From assembly GCF_000234805.1 (NCBI RefSeq), contig NC_016645.1:1278391-1342390 (forward strand): a stretch of DNA of 64,000 nt, in the 5' to 3' direction. Below the pieces are notes generated by a model. It made no database searches. It had not been told where the DNA came from and saw only the letters and a list, made by a program, of their open reading frames with translations. This stretch comes from Pyrobaculum ferrireducens (GTDB taxonomy: Archaea > Thermoproteota > Thermoprotei > Thermoproteales > Thermoproteaceae). This document shows, one piece after another, positions 51,189-60,533 of this stretch (positions within the stretch are counted from its first letter, which is position 1; each line of letters opens with the position of its first letter). A program made the position numbers and the translations under genes.

Positions 51189-53607
51189 CTTACTCACGGC
51201 GTTATTACTCCTCGCCTTTAAAAACATACACGGCGTCTCTATAGAACCAAATTACGTAAACGCGTATACCTACACAAACATCACGATAAGCGGCGCCTCC
51301 AACGTGACTTCGGTAGAGGGCGCCTACGTGGACTACATAAAGCCCATAAAAAACGGAGTCGCCGTCGGCCTAAGGCCCACTAAGACGAACGGCACAGTGA
51401 CCCTACGCATTGATGACAGAACATATCAGCTCCCAATCGTAGATATGTGCCGCTTTAGCATAAACGCGGCGAACAAGACGTCCCGCATATCGGTAGGCGT
51501 AGAGGTAAGCCAAGACTTGACGGGTAGCTGTAGCGCGCTCTCGCTGTATATAAACGGGAGTAGGTTACCTAGCTTGAGCGTAGTCTACACGCCGAACTAC
51601 TCAGGTGTCTATCAAGTATTGGCGAGCAACGGGGTTTTCTACCAAAAGGCGCATATCGTTGTCGTTCCGAATGTCACGGTTACAGGAAATACCTTCGGCG
51701 AGGTTATGAGGATAGTCTTCACGCCGCCGCCCAGATACGGCGTGCTCAACATCGGCCCCCTCTCCGTAGCGGCGCGCAACGTCGTGGAGATAGACACGTG
51801 GAGCCTGGGCGGGGGCAACTACACCATGGCGCTGGCGTACAGCGGCGGCGTAGCTAGGTACAACATCACGATCTACAGAGCCACGCCCCGGGTACTCCTT
51901 TTACACCAACCCGTCTACACCTACGGAGAGCCCATAGACATCACTGCTAGAACCTACGTCGGCCAGAGAGAATACAAGTCAAAACTCAGAATTGCTGTAA
52001 ATGGCTCGATGACCACGGCGCAGTCCCCCCTGGCGTTGAGACTGCCCCTACTCGACGCGGGCACCTACCAAGTCTATGTAGAGGCCATTGGCGATAGGAA
52101 TATCACATCTGCCTCTGAGTCGTCTACTTTCCGCATAGTACCCGCGCCGGTGAACCTCGACGTCTCAATAAACGGGACCTTCGGCAACCCCCTCATAGTG
52201 GAGTATGGGAAGGTGCTCATACTCTCGGCAAATGTCAAGTCGACTATACAGCCGGCTGGCGAATTAGTTGTGTTGCTTGACGGCGCCAGAAAGGGTGCAG
52301 TAATCGACACGCTGAGTCTAACCCCGGGGACTCACAACCTCACTGTAATCTTCTTACCAGCTAATAGAAACTTTAGACAAGCCGCGGCCTCCACCGCTAT
52401 ATACATAATCCCAGCGAGACCCGAGGTTAAGGTCAATAAGACGTTTTCAATAACATACGGGCAAGGGCTGTCTATCCCATTTCAAGTCACGCTATTCGGC
52501 CGCCCAATCAACGCGACGCTTACTGTAGAGCTTGCAAGTAGGCAACACACATACAGCTACGTTGTCCCGGTGGTGAGCGGCTACGGAGTCCTATCTATCA
52601 AAAACCTGCCAGCTGGAACATACCTAGCCACAGCCACGCTGAAAGAGGCACCTGGTCTAATAAGCGTAAGCAACACATTTAACATATTTGTCGGTAGCGC
52701 CTACGTCGAAATTAGGCTCAACGCCACGAAGAGGGGTGTATACGGCGAGTTTGTACCCATAGAGGTATCTATACAGCCGCAAGTGCCGGGGAGGCTGACT
52801 GTGTCAATAAACACGACGACGCTCTTCTCAGGAAACGCGTCATCGTATAGAGGTCTGTGGTCGCCGCCCCGAGGGGGGGTTTTCCAGGTGGTGGCCAGGT
52901 TCGTCAGCTACGACCCCAATTACTCAGATGCGGAGAGCTCCACCTACATATACATAGACAGGGCGAGGTGCGCCGTACATTTCGACATTGTAGGCGACGC
53001 CGCGGGCAACAGCTCTCTCTACGTCCTCAGAAGATACCAGGTGAGAGTCGACACGGCTCTCCCGGTGAATGTGTACGTAAACGGGAGCGGCGCCGGGAGG
53101 TGGCTGGTCTTCAACACCACCGGCTTGTACAACGTAACTGCGTATTTCCCAGGCGACGCCAGCTACTACCCGTGCGGCGAGTCTCGGCTCTACACAGTGG
53201 TTAGAAACCCCTCGGAGGTGACTTTAAGGAGCCCCAGGAAGACGGCGCTAATCGACGTGGGGTACCCCATAGCTATAGCTATCGCAAGCCCGGTAGGCGC
53301 CGGCGAGGGGCTTGTTAGGATATACAAGATAAACAAGACGTATAACACCACTGAGGTTGAGGAGGTAAACATAAACGGTAACGCCACGATACCGCTAAGG
53401 TTTCAAAAAACAGGCGTCTATCAGATATATGCCGAATTTCTAGGCAACAGCTACCTAATGCCCAACAGATCCAACGTCGTCACGGTCACGGTGGAGAGTA
53501 GCGTTTTCGGAATTCCCCTATTTCTACTCTCTGCGTACCTCATCTCCATGGGGGTGGGGCTGGGCGTCGCTGTAGCAACGAAAAAAATATTTAAGAGGGG
53601 GTTGTGA
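51163..53607 (+). CDS. Large Ig-like-domain surface protein with C-terminal anchor
   Basis: The 814-residue product starts with a signal peptide (MPQTSKVIILLTALLLLAFK), continues as several beta-rich repeats of about 90 residues and ends with a membrane helix (IPLFLLSAYLISMGVGLG) plus a basic tail. Repeat starts share a Tyr-Gly turn: YTYGEPIDITA (about residue 249), VEYGKVLILSA (345), ITYGQGLSIPF (428) and GVYGEFVPIEV (523). Many Asn-X-Ser/Thr sequons point to glycosylation. This is the pattern of bacterial Ig-like (Big_3-type) domains and suggests an adhesin or cell-surface protein. The GTG at 51163 is the only nearby start that keeps the signal peptide. Confidence 0.75.
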   Translation: MPQTSKVIILLTALLLLAFKNIHGVSIEPNYVNAYTYTNITISGASNVTSVEGAYVDYIKPIKNGVAVGLRPTKTNGTVTLRIDDRTYQLPIVDMCRFSINAANKTSRISVGVEVSQDLTGSCSALSLYINGSRLPSLSVVYTPNYSGVYQVLASNGVFYQKAHIVVVPNVTVTGNTFGEVMRIVFTPPPRYGVLNIGPLSVAARNVVEIDTWSLGGGNYTMALAYSGGVARYNITIYRATPRVLLLHQPVYTYGEPIDITARTYVGQREYKSKLRIAVNGSMTTAQSPLALRLPLLDAGTYQVYVEAIGDRNITSASESSTFRIVPAPVNLDVSINGTFGNPLIVEYGKVLILSANVKSTIQPAGELVVLLDGARKGAVIDTLSLTPGTHNLTVIFLPANRNFRQAAASTAIYIIPARPEVKVNKTFSITYGQGLSIPFQVTLFGRPINATLTVELASRQHTYSYVVPVVSGYGVLSIKNLPAGTYLATATLKEAPGLISVSNTFNIFVGSAYVEIRLNATKRGVYGEFVPIEVSIQPQVPGRLTVSINTTTLFSGNASSYRGLWSPPRGGVFQVVARFVSYDPNYSDAESSTYIYIDRARCAVHFDIVGDAAGNSSLYVLRRYQVRVDTALPVNVYVNGSGAGRWLVFNTTGLYNVTAYFPGDASYYPCGESRLYTVVRNPSEVTLRSPRKTALIDVGYPIAIAIASPVGAGEGLVRIYKINKTYNTTEVEEVNINGNATIPLRFQKTGVYQIYAEFLGNSYLMPNRSNVVTVTVESSVFGIPLFLLSAYLISMGVGLGVAVATKKIFKRGL
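51216..51225 (-). promoter_or_regulatory. TATA-like element of the HAD gene, inside the surface-protein gene
   Basis: On the minus strand TTTTTAAAGG lies about 30 bases before the HAD start at 51188 and within the signal-peptide codons of the surface-protein gene. Confidence 0.4.
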
Positions 53608-54008
53608 GCTACGTGATCGCGGCGCCGCCAGCCATTATACTAGTACCGCTGGCATCTAAAGAGCAGATACAGCAGACGGTGAACTACGTCTTGTCAAGAG
53701 TTAAGCAGATAGCAAAGGTGCGCCACATCCACGCCGAGGGGCCCGTATATATAGAGTCCCGAAGCACGAGAGACGGCTTGATGGAGCGCGTCGACGTCTA
53801 TGTGGCATCCTCCAGCGGAGACTTCGCCAACATGTTGCCGGTAAGGGAGGAGATAAGAGAGGGGTTTATAGAAAGGGTGGGCTACGTCCACTTGATTCAG
53901 GGAGTGGCCGTTGTCTTTAGATATAGAGTGGCCGGGGAGCCGAGGCTAGAGGAGGTTGTGGTATATACGGTAGGCGCTCTCTACAAGGAGTTTAAGTTAA
54001 ACCTTTAA
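53604..54008 (+). CDS. Unknown protein coupled to the surface-protein gene
   Basis: The 134-residue product is mixed alpha/beta (AIILVPLASKEQIQQTVNYV, then DVYVASSSGDFANMLPVREE, FRYRVAGEPRLEEVVVYT) without a clear signal peptide. It starts at a GTG that overlaps the surface-protein stop (GTGA), so translation is coupled. I do not recognise the family. Downstream is a tRNA-binding domain gene with its own TATA. Confidence 0.6.
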   Translation: MSYVIAAPPAIILVPLASKEQIQQTVNYVLSRVKQIAKVRHIHAEGPVYIESRSTRDGLMERVDVYVASSSGDFANMLPVREEIREGFIERVGYVHLIQGVAVVFRYRVAGEPRLEEVVVYTVGALYKEFKLNL

Positions 54009-54031
54009 ATATGTGTGGAGAGGGGGGGCAG

Positions 54032-54358
54032 ATGTCGTTAGTTTCCATAGAGGACTTTAAGCGGATTGATCTACGTATAGGCAAAGTAGTTGAGGCCGCG
54101 AGGGTCGAGGGGTCGAAGAAGCTCATAAGGCTTGTGGTTGACCTCGGCGCCGAGAAGAGGCAGATAGTAGCCGGGTTAGCTGAGTACTACAAGCCCGAGG
54201 AGCTCGTGGGGAGGTACGTCGTGGTGGTGGCTAACCTCCAGCCTAAGAAGTTGATGGGGCTGGAGAGCCAAGGCATGTTGCTAGCCACATGCGACAAGCC
54301 CGTCCTCCTCACCATCGAGAAGGGAGGTGACGAACATGTTGGGGAGCGCGTCTGTTAA
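54032..54358 (+). CDS. Free tRNA-binding domain (MetRS beta subunit / Trbp111-like)
   Basis: The 108-residue OB-fold protein (SIEDFKRIDLRIGKVVEAAR, then LIRLVVDLGAEKRQIVAGLA and KKLMGLESQGMLLA) is the domain that is fused to the C-terminus of MetRS in bacteria and is free in many archaea. It binds tRNA structure and helps MetRS. The catalytic MetRS is encoded nearby at 55708. The frame is open from 54011, but the ATG at 54032 gives the usual start and lies about 26 bases after a TATA-like CTTTAAATA. Confidence 0.85.
   Translation: MSLVSIEDFKRIDLRIGKVVEAARVEGSKKLIRLVVDLGAEKRQIVAGLAEYYKPEELVGRYVVVVANLQPKKLMGLESQGMLLATCDKPVLLTIEKGGDEHVGERVC
54323..54330 (+). promoter_or_regulatory. Shine-Dalgarno sequence for the prenyltransferase
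   Basis: GGAGGTGA is a full match to the anti-Shine-Dalgarno core and ends 5 bases before the ATG at 54336. It lies inside the preceding gene and decides the start of the prenyltransferase. Strong sites like this are rare in this window, where most first genes look leaderless. Confidence 0.65.
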
Positions 54359-55052
54359 GATACCGACGCACATAGCCGTCATACCAGACGGCAATAGGCG
54401 ATACGCCAGGAAAGTCGGCCTCGATTTCTACCACGCATATAAGCGGGGGGTTGAGAAGGTGAGGAGCTTCCTAACATGGGCGCTGGAATTTAAAGAAATC
54501 AAGAGCGTGACCTTCTACGCCCTCTCCACAGAAAATCTGCAGAGAAGCAGGCTGGAGCTGGAGGTGCTATTCCGCATCTTCGAAGAGGAGCTGAGAAAAA
54601 CGTTGGAGGACCCCCTAATCCATGAAAACAGAGTGAGAATCCGCTTCATAGGCGACCAGTCCCTCCTCCCGGGGAGGGTGGTGAAGTTTATGGAGGAGCT
54701 GGAGTCAGCCACAAAGAACTACTCCAACTACCACGTCACCTTCGCCCTGGGCTACGGCGGACGCGCCGAGATTGTCCGTTGCGTCAAGAGGATACTCACC
54801 GGCGAGGTGAAGCTGGCGGAGATAACGGAAGACGCGCTCTTCCACTGCCTCGACACTAGGGAGTTGCCGAACCCTGAGCCCGACGTCGTGTTGAGGACAG
54901 GCGGCGAGAAGAGGCTGAGCAACTTCCTCCTCTACCAAGCAGCCTACTCAGAGCTCATCTTCCTCGACAAACTCTGGCCTGAGGTGGAGAGGGAGGATCT
55001 GGCATACGTGGTGGAGGAGTACTCCCGCAGACAGAGGAGATTTGGGAGGTGA
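54336..55052 (+). CDS. uppS: Cis-prenyltransferase (undecaprenyl/dolichyl diphosphate synthase)
   Basis: The enzyme elongates a prenyl diphosphate in cis to make the lipid carrier for glycosylation. HIAVIPDGNRRYARKVGLDF (with the catalytic Asp), TFYALSTENLQRSRLEL, LGYGGRAEIVRCVK, and LRTGGEKRLSNFLLYQAAYS are diagnostic. The product is 238 residues. An SD sequence at 54323-54330 marks the ATG at 54336 rather than the upstream GTG at 54327. The gene overlaps the tRNA-binding domain gene by 23 bases. Confidence 0.94.
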   Translation: MLGSASVKIPTHIAVIPDGNRRYARKVGLDFYHAYKRGVEKVRSFLTWALEFKEIKSVTFYALSTENLQRSRLELEVLFRIFEEELRKTLEDPLIHENRVRIRFIGDQSLLPGRVVKFMEELESATKNYSNYHVTFALGYGGRAEIVRCVKRILTGEVKLAEITEDALFHCLDTRELPNPEPDVVLRTGGEKRLSNFLLYQAAYSELIFLDKLWPEVEREDLAYVVEEYSRRQRRFGR

Positions 55053-55064
55053 GCAACGCGGGGC

Positions 55065-55685
55065 GTGGACGCCCTAGGTCCGCTGGGTGTATTTCTAGCA
55101 GTCTTTATATCCCACGTAATTCCCTTCGCCCCTTTGCCGGGCTACGCCGCCACCATATACTATGTCTCAAGACATAACGACTCCGCCAGCCAGGTATTGG
55201 CGGCCGTGGCGACTGCGCTAGGCGCGTCGCTGGGGAAGCTGGTGGTGTTCCTATACGGCTACGGCATTGGGAAGCTGGTGGCCCGGGACGAGCTTTTATA
55301 CGCCAAGAGGCTTTTTGAGAAGATTTCGAAGCTGGGGATAGACGTGGCTGTCTTTATCTTTGCCATGTCGCCTCTGGCGGACGACGTGTTGTACATACCG
55401 CTAGGCGCTGCGGGGTACCACGTGGGCCGTTTCTTCACGGCACTGTTTGCAGGCAAGATGGTACTCGCAACGTTGCTAGTATTCTGGGCCAACTTGTTAA
55501 CTGGGATGCTTGAGGGGTTGTTCGGAAACGGCATACTGGCGACTCTGGCCCTGGTGGCGCTGACGGCGGCGCTTACGGTCTTGGTGTTGAGAATTAAATG
55601 GTCAGCTGTGTTAGAGGCGTATGAAAAAGGCGGCGTCTGGTCCGCCGTCAAGGCAGCTCTGAGATCCGTGGTTGGGAGAGCTTAA
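55065..55685 (+). CDS. DedA/VTT-like membrane protein
   Basis: A 206-residue protein with about five membrane segments. The N-terminal [17 protein letters not shown], the [18 protein letters not shown] segment and [18 protein letters not shown] recall the VTT (DedA/SNARE-associated) fold of membrane-lipid flippase-like proteins. Placement after the cis-prenyltransferase might suggest a role with lipid carriers, but this is a guess. It starts at GTG 55065, 12 bases after uppS. Confidence 0.65.
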   Translation: MDALGPLGVFLAVFISHVIPFAPLPGYAATIYYVSRHNDSASQVLAAVATALGASLGKLVVFLYGYGIGKLVARDELLYAKRLFEKISKLGIDVAVFIFAMSPLADDVLYIPLGAAGYHVGRFFTALFAGKMVLATLLVFWANLLTGMLEGLFGNGILATLALVALTAALTVLVLRIKWSAVLEAYEKGGVWSAVKAALRSVVGRA

Positions 55686-55707
55686 AAACACCGCCGTTTT
55701 ACACAAC

Positions 55708-57420
55708 GTGGCTAGATACGTGATCGGGTCGGCGTGGCCCTACGTCCAGACAGTGCCCCACCTAGGCAACATGATAGGCTCCGTGCTGTCGGCCGACGTC
55801 TACGCTAGATATCTAAGGCTCAGAGGACACGAGGTGGTGTTCGTCTCGGGGAGCGACGTCCACGGCACCCCCGTGGAGGTGGAGGCAATACAGCTGGGGG
55901 TGGATCCCCAGGAATACGCCATGAAGATGCACGCCATAGTGGCGGAGCTCTTCAAGAGGTGGAACATATCCTTCGACCTCTACACCCACACCCACTCAGA
56001 AAACCACATCAAATACGTCCAGGAGTTCTACATGAAGGTGTACCAAAACGGCTACATCTTCACCAGGGAAGACGAGGTGCCTTACTGCCCCCGGGACAAG
56101 ATATACCTCCCCGACAGGTTTATAATTGGGAGGTGTCCATACTGCGGCTACGAGAGGGCGAGGGGCGACCAGTGCGAAAACTGCGGCCGCCTGCTAGACC
56201 CCAAGCAGTTGGTAGAGCCGAGGTGCGCCATATGCGGGTCGAAGCCGGAGTGGAGAGTCACGAAACACTGGTACCTCGACCTCCGGAAGCTGGAGGACAG
56301 AGTGAGGAAATACGTCGAGGAGAACCCCCACCTGTCGCCCAACGCCAAGGAGATGTCCCTAGCCATGTTGAAGGAGGGCCTAAGGCCGAGGGCAGTTACC
56401 AGAGACAACAAGTGGGGCATACCCGCCCCCTTCCCCGACGCCGAGGGCAAGACGATATACGTCTGGTTCGAGGCTGTGCTGGGCTATATATCTGCGGTGA
56501 TTGAGCACTTCAAAAACGCGGGGAGTGAGGAGGGGTGGAAAAAGTTCTGGCTGGATCCAGAGACCAAGGTGGTTTTCTTCGTGGGGAAGGACAACGTCCC
56601 CTTCCACGTAATTATACTCCCCGCCCTCCTGATGGCTAGCGGGGAGAGCTACGTCATGCCCACCACCACCGCATCCACCGAGTACCTCCTCTACGAGGGA
56701 GATAAGTTCTCCAAGAGTAGGAGGTGGGGTATATGGATAGACGAAGCCCTCCAGCTACTCCCAGTGGATTACTGGCGCTTCGTGCTGGTCTACATAAGGC
56801 CGGAGAATAGAGATACCAACTACTCCTGGTCCACCGCCCTAGAGGTGATCAACAAAGTCCTCAACGACGACGTGGGGAACTACGTAAACAGGGTGCTTAG
56901 CTTCATAAAAAGCAGGATGGGCGGCGCCGTGCCGCCCCCCGGCAAGCCGGCGCATGAAGACGAGGAGTTCATCGACAAGGCCACCCGCCTCTTTAGACAG
57001 GCGGAGGCCCACTACGACGCCATTGAGCTCAAAAACGCCCTCCACACAGTGGTGGAGATAGCCAGAGAGGGCAACAAATACCTAAACTCCCGAGCGCCGT
57101 GGGATCTCGTCAAGAGGGACCCAGAGGCGGCAAACGCAGTGATGCACCGGGCCTACTGGTCGCTGAAGTACCTAGCCCTAGGCCTCGCCCCGGTTATACC
57201 GGACAGCGCGGAGCAGATGTGGAAAATGATGGGCTTAGCCACCCCCATGACGTGGGATGAGGCCTACAGACCCCCCACGCCGGGGACTCCGCTAGGCGAC
57301 GTAAAGCCGCTGTTCAGAAAAATCACGGAAGGCGATGTGAAGGCACTGCTCGCCAAGCTAGAGGAGTTGAGGAACCAGAAGTACTCCAGGAGGTACCCCT
57401 GGGAGCAGGTTATTCTATAA
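55708..57420 (+). CDS. metG: Methionyl-tRNA synthetase
   Basis: MetRS charges initiator and elongator tRNA-Met. The HIGH-like PHLGN in [18 protein letters not shown], two zinc-knuckle pairs ([20 protein letters not shown] and [11 protein letters not shown]), [15 protein letters not shown] and the KMSKS-like KFSKSRRWG are in the right order, followed by the helical anticodon domain. The frame is open from 55672, but the GTG at 55708 gives the normal N-terminus ([13 protein letters not shown]) about 25 bases after GCTTAAAAAC. The product is 570 residues and lacks the C-terminal tRNA-binding domain, which is encoded at 54032. Confidence 0.95.
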   Translation: MARYVIGSAWPYVQTVPHLGNMIGSVLSADVYARYLRLRGHEVVFVSGSDVHGTPVEVEAIQLGVDPQEYAMKMHAIVAELFKRWNISFDLYTHTHSENHIKYVQEFYMKVYQNGYIFTREDEVPYCPRDKIYLPDRFIIGRCPYCGYERARGDQCENCGRLLDPKQLVEPRCAICGSKPEWRVTKHWYLDLRKLEDRVRKYVEENPHLSPNAKEMSLAMLKEGLRPRAVTRDNKWGIPAPFPDAEGKTIYVWFEAVLGYISAVIEHFKNAGSEEGWKKFWLDPETKVVFFVGKDNVPFHVIILPALLMASGESYVMPTTTASTEYLLYEGDKFSKSRRWGIWIDEALQLLPVDYWRFVLVYIRPENRDTNYSWSTALEVINKVLNDDVGNYVNRVLSFIKSRMGGAVPPPGKPAHEDEEFIDKATRLFRQAEAHYDAIELKNALHTVVEIAREGNKYLNSRAPWDLVKRDPEAANAVMHRAYWSLKYLALGLAPVIPDSAEQMWKMMGLATPMTWDEAYRPPTPGTPLGDVKPLFRKITEGDVKALLAKLEELRNQKYSRRYPWEQVIL

Positions 57421-58663
57421 CCTCGCCGTACAAATATATAGGACCCGCGCCGGCAATACGCACCTTTACAAACCGGCCCATGAGGCCGTCGGCGGAGTTG
57501 CCCCTCTTAACCACCACCTGCCTGTAGTCGCCGGCCCTCCCCACCACGAGGCCGTGATCAACCTCGTCAATAAGGACCACGTCGCCGCTCCCCACCCTCA
57601 AGCCGTTTCTGAGATGTGCCACCCTCAGCGACAGCTCCGACAGTATCTTGCTACGCCTCTTCTTGTCGGCATCCGGCACCTGTCTAGGTATCACAGCCGC
57701 CTCCGTGAAGGGCCTGGGGCTGAACCTCGCCACGTGCACCTTGTCAAACTGGAGCTCCTCCACCAGCTTCACAGTAGCCCAGAAATCCTCCTCCCCCTCC
57801 CCGGGGAACCCCACGATAATGTCCGTTGCTATGAACGTAGTCTCCCCGAGGACACGCCTTATCTTCCTCACAAGCTCTCGGTATTCATCCGCGGTGTACC
57901 TCCGGCCCATTGCCTTGAGAACCCGGTCGCTACCCGACTGGACAGGTAGGTGGAAATAGCGGTAAACCCTCCCGTCGCTCTTCACAACATCTAGGAGGCG
58001 GTCGGCAAATTTTTCAAATACCCACGGCTCCGACATCCCAATGCGGATCCGGTACTCCCCCTCCACCTCCTTTAGAATACGCTCTAGGATGTCCGGGAGG
58101 GTCCAGCCCGGCTTCCACCTCATGTCAAAGCCGTAGGTAATGACGTCCTGCCCCGTGAGGAAGATCTCCCTAGCCCCCCGCCCCACCGCCTCCTTCACGT
58201 GCCTCACCACGTCGTCGGGATCGGCGCTCTTGACGTAGCCGGCGCCGCCCCTAGTGAACTTCGTGGCGCAGAAGGCGCAGTTGCCCAGACAACCCACCTG
58301 AAGCGGCACTGTGTATATCACCCCCCCGCTGTACCTCGGCAGAATCTTCATCTCGCGGCCCCTGCCCCCCTCCACCTCCCCGGGGTAGATCAACTCGGCG
58401 TGCGGCGCCGCGGACTTTATCGTATACGGCCTCAGCCTAGCCAAACACCCAGCGACAATCAGCCTCCCCCCAGACGCCGCCAGCTCCCTTATCCTCGCAA
58501 GTTGCCTCACCTCGCCGTCCTCCCTGACCGCGCAGGTGTAGATAAGCACAACATCGGCCTCCCGTAGGCTGTCCACCGGCGTCAAGCCGAGGCGCTGTCT
58601 AATAATCTCCGCATCTGCCTTAGCCAGCCAGCATCCATACGTCTCTACATAAGCCCTGGTCAC
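57410..58663 (-). CDS. MiaB-like tRNA methylthiotransferase (archaeal MtaB/CDKAL1 type)
   Basis: These radical SAM enzymes add a methylthio group to t6A37 of tRNA. The UPF0004 domain has three cysteines ([29 protein letters not shown]), the radical SAM motif is CLGNCAFC and a C-terminal TRAM domain ([11 protein letters not shown]...) closes it. Length is 417 residues from the GTG at 58663, which lies about 25 bases after GGCTTAAATTC (minus strand); the frame is open to 58708. It acts on the product of the t6A pathway started by Sua5 (35187-36218). Confidence 0.9.
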   Translation of the reverse strand: MTRAYVETYGCWLAKADAEIIRQRLGLTPVDSLREADVVLIYTCAVREDGEVRQLARIRELAASGGRLIVAGCLARLRPYTIKSAAPHAELIYPGEVEGGRGREMKILPRYSGGVIYTVPLQVGCLGNCAFCATKFTRGGAGYVKSADPDDVVRHVKEAVGRGAREIFLTGQDVITYGFDMRWKPGWTLPDILERILKEVEGEYRIRIGMSEPWVFEKFADRLLDVVKSDGRVYRYFHLPVQSGSDRVLKAMGRRYTADEYRELVRKIRRVLGETTFIATDIIVGFPGEGEEDFWATVKLVEELQFDKVHVARFSPRPFTEAAVIPRQVPDADKKRRSKILSELSLRVAHLRNGLRVGSGDVVLIDEVDHGLVVGRAGDYRQVVVKRGNSADGLMGRFVKVRIAGAGPIYLYGEVIE

Positions 58664-58686
58664 GGGAATGGTGCCGAGTCCAGAAT

Positions 58687-58989
58687 TTAAGCCTGGTGCT
58701 CCTGACAAAGCCTCAGCTTATAAAGAGAATAGGAGACTCTCCCCTCCTCGAAGTTACGCGTCTCGTCCAGCTCTAGAAGACAGCCACATGAGGGGCTTAC
58801 ATATATACGCCTAACCACAGTACTAGGGCTCTCAGACACCTTTCTAATCTTAATCTCGCCGCTGTCAATCGAAAAGATGACAACCTCGCCGCTCCTCTTT
58901 ACAGTACCCCACTTCTCCAATAGTGTGACAACGTCCCCAGCCAATTCGCCCTCGAACACATAACTCCGGCCGCGTATAACTCTTTGCAT
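58687..58989 (-). CDS. Unknown small protein
   Basis: The 100-residue product is mostly beta (SYVFEGELAGDVVTLLEKWG, VVIFSIDSGEIKIRKVSE) with Cys pairs (SPSCGCLLEL and RLCQEH). No family is recognised. The ATG at 58989 is about 26 bases after TTAATTTTTAAT (minus strand). The promoter of the MiaB-like gene lies at its 3' end, so the two can be transcribed together or separately. Confidence 0.55.
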   Translation of the reverse strand: MQRVIRGRSYVFEGELAGDVVTLLEKWGTVKRSGEVVIFSIDSGEIKIRKVSESPSTVVRRIYVSPSCGCLLELDETRNFEEGRVSYSLYKLRLCQEHQA

Positions 58990-59069
58990 AAATTATACAT
59001 ACACAAAAAATTAAAAATTAACGTCCACATAGACACAACACCCTTATAACCAGCGCACATCTCAAAGAC

Positions 59070-59975
59070 ATGGGTAGAGTCAAGGCGGTGCTGGGAGGGC
59101 TGACTGTCGGCGACGGCGAGCCCCTCCGCATAATGGCCGTGCTCAACCTCTCACCCGAGTCCTTCTACAAAGGCTCCGTAGCCCACGCGGATCCGGTGTC
59201 GAGGGCCGCCGAGCTGGAGAAACACTCCGACATCCTAGACGTGGGAGCCATGTCCACCGCCCCCTACCTAGAGACGTGGATACCCCCAGAGAAGGAGCTG
59301 GAGCGGCTCAGATCTGTGTTGCCCGACCTCGTCGCCGCCGTCAAGATACCAATCAGCATAGACACATACCGCCCCAAGGTGGCCGAGTACGCCCTCAAGA
59401 CCGGGGCCGCCGCCGTCAACGACGTGACGGGAGGCAAGCTCTACCCCGAGATGTGCAGAGTCGTGGCGGGCTACGGCGCATCCGTCGTCCTCGTTGCCAG
59501 GGAGACACACCCACGGGCCGGACTTGAACCAGTCAAGAGGGTGGTAGAAGCCCTGAGGGAGTCTGTGGAGCGTTTTGAAAAATGCGGCGTGGAAAGGGAG
59601 AAGATAGTGGTAGACCCCGGGATTGGCTTCCCCCTGTTGCCCCCCAGAGACGAGCCCTATGTGGTGAGGGGCGAGTACAGACACGGCGATCCCCAGTGGC
59701 CGTGGTGGAAGTGGGATCTTCACCTCATCGCCAACCTCTCCGCGCTTAGGGAGCTGGGCAGACCCATACTGGTGGGCGTCTCCAGGAAATCCTTCCTAAG
59801 GAAGATAGCCGGCGTCGAGAGGGCTGAAGAGGTGCTCCCAGCATCCCTCGCCGCCGAGACGGTGGCCGCGCTCAACGGCGCGCATGTAATCAGGACCCAC
59901 AACCCGCTGGAGACTAGACAAGCCGTGAAGGTGGCCGAGGCGCTCAGGTCAATAAACCCCCCTAAGGAAGTCTAA
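59070..59975 (+). CDS. Dihydropteroate synthase-like protein
   Basis: The TIM-barrel protein has the DHPS pattern: IMAVLNLSPESFYKGSVAHA, SDILDVGAMSTAPYLETWIP, IPISIDTYRPKVAEYAL, INDV-like AVNDVTGGKLYPEM, VVDPGIGFP and GRPILVGVSRKSFLRKI, ending in RTHNP. Archaeal members are thought to couple a pterin to an arylamine for tetrahydrofolate or methanopterin-type cofactors; the arylamine is not known here. The 301-residue length is normal. The ATG at 59070 lies about 26 bases after CCCTTATAACC. It overlaps the convergent hydrolase by 27 bases. Confidence 0.88.
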   Translation: MGRVKAVLGGLTVGDGEPLRIMAVLNLSPESFYKGSVAHADPVSRAAELEKHSDILDVGAMSTAPYLETWIPPEKELERLRSVLPDLVAAVKIPISIDTYRPKVAEYALKTGAAAVNDVTGGKLYPEMCRVVAGYGASVVLVARETHPRAGLEPVKRVVEALRESVERFEKCGVEREKIVVDPGIGFPLLPPRDEPYVVRGEYRHGDPQWPWWKWDLHLIANLSALRELGRPILVGVSRKSFLRKIAGVERAEEVLPASLAAETVAALNGAHVIRTHNPLETRQAVKVAEALRSINPPKEV

Positions 59976-60533
59976 GACAACCTCTACGAACTCCCCCGGC
60001 TTGTCTAGATAGGCGGCGTGCCCCGCGTCTCTCAAAATCACAACCTTAGCCACGTCCCTCAGCAGAGAGGCTCTAGACGGTGGAGACACCTCATCCCCCT
60101 CCCCCCAGACGGCGAGGATGGGCACGCCGGCGCCCCTAAGCTCCTCAAGCAACTCCCCCGCCAGCCCCACGGGCCCCACCACCACAGCCGCCCTGGTGGG
60201 CAACCTCTTCGCCACGTACCACAGCACCACCTCGCCAGAGGCGCTAGGCCCCACCAGAGGAGGATCTGCCAGATCCAAGGCGTCTAGCACCCTTCGGAGA
60301 AAAACGGCGTATTCACGACGCGGCGCCTGGAACCTCTCGCTCTTCGTCCTAATCCCGTACGGCATGTCGATGGCGTACACGGCGAAGTGGCCCGCCAGCG
60401 AGTTAAACACGCCGCTCTCCACCCAGGTGTCTGCGTTGAAAGACCAGCCGTGGAGGAGGACCACCGGCCTCCCCGAGCCGCCCACCAGGTAGCGGACCCG
60501 CCTACCCTCCACCGCGACGTACTTTTCACTCAT
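59949..60533 (-). CDS. Alpha/beta hydrolase
   Basis: The 194-residue enzyme has VVLLHGWSFNADTW (oxyanion region), the nucleophile elbow VGPSASGEVVLWY with Ser in place of the usual GxSxG first Gly, ILAVWGEGDEVSPP (acidic residue) and RDAGHAAYLDKPGEF (His). The fold lacks a large cap, so it is a small esterase-like enzyme of unknown substrate. It overlaps the upstream THUMP gene by 8 bases. Confidence 0.85.
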   Translation of the reverse strand: MSEKYVAVEGRRVRYLVGGSGRPVVLLHGWSFNADTWVESGVFNSLAGHFAVYAIDMPYGIRTKSERFQAPRREYAVFLRRVLDALDLADPPLVGPSASGEVVLWYVAKRLPTRAAVVVGPVGLAGELLEELRGAGVPILAVWGEGDEVSPPSRASLLRDVAKVVILRDAGHAAYLDKPGEFVEVVLDFLRGVY

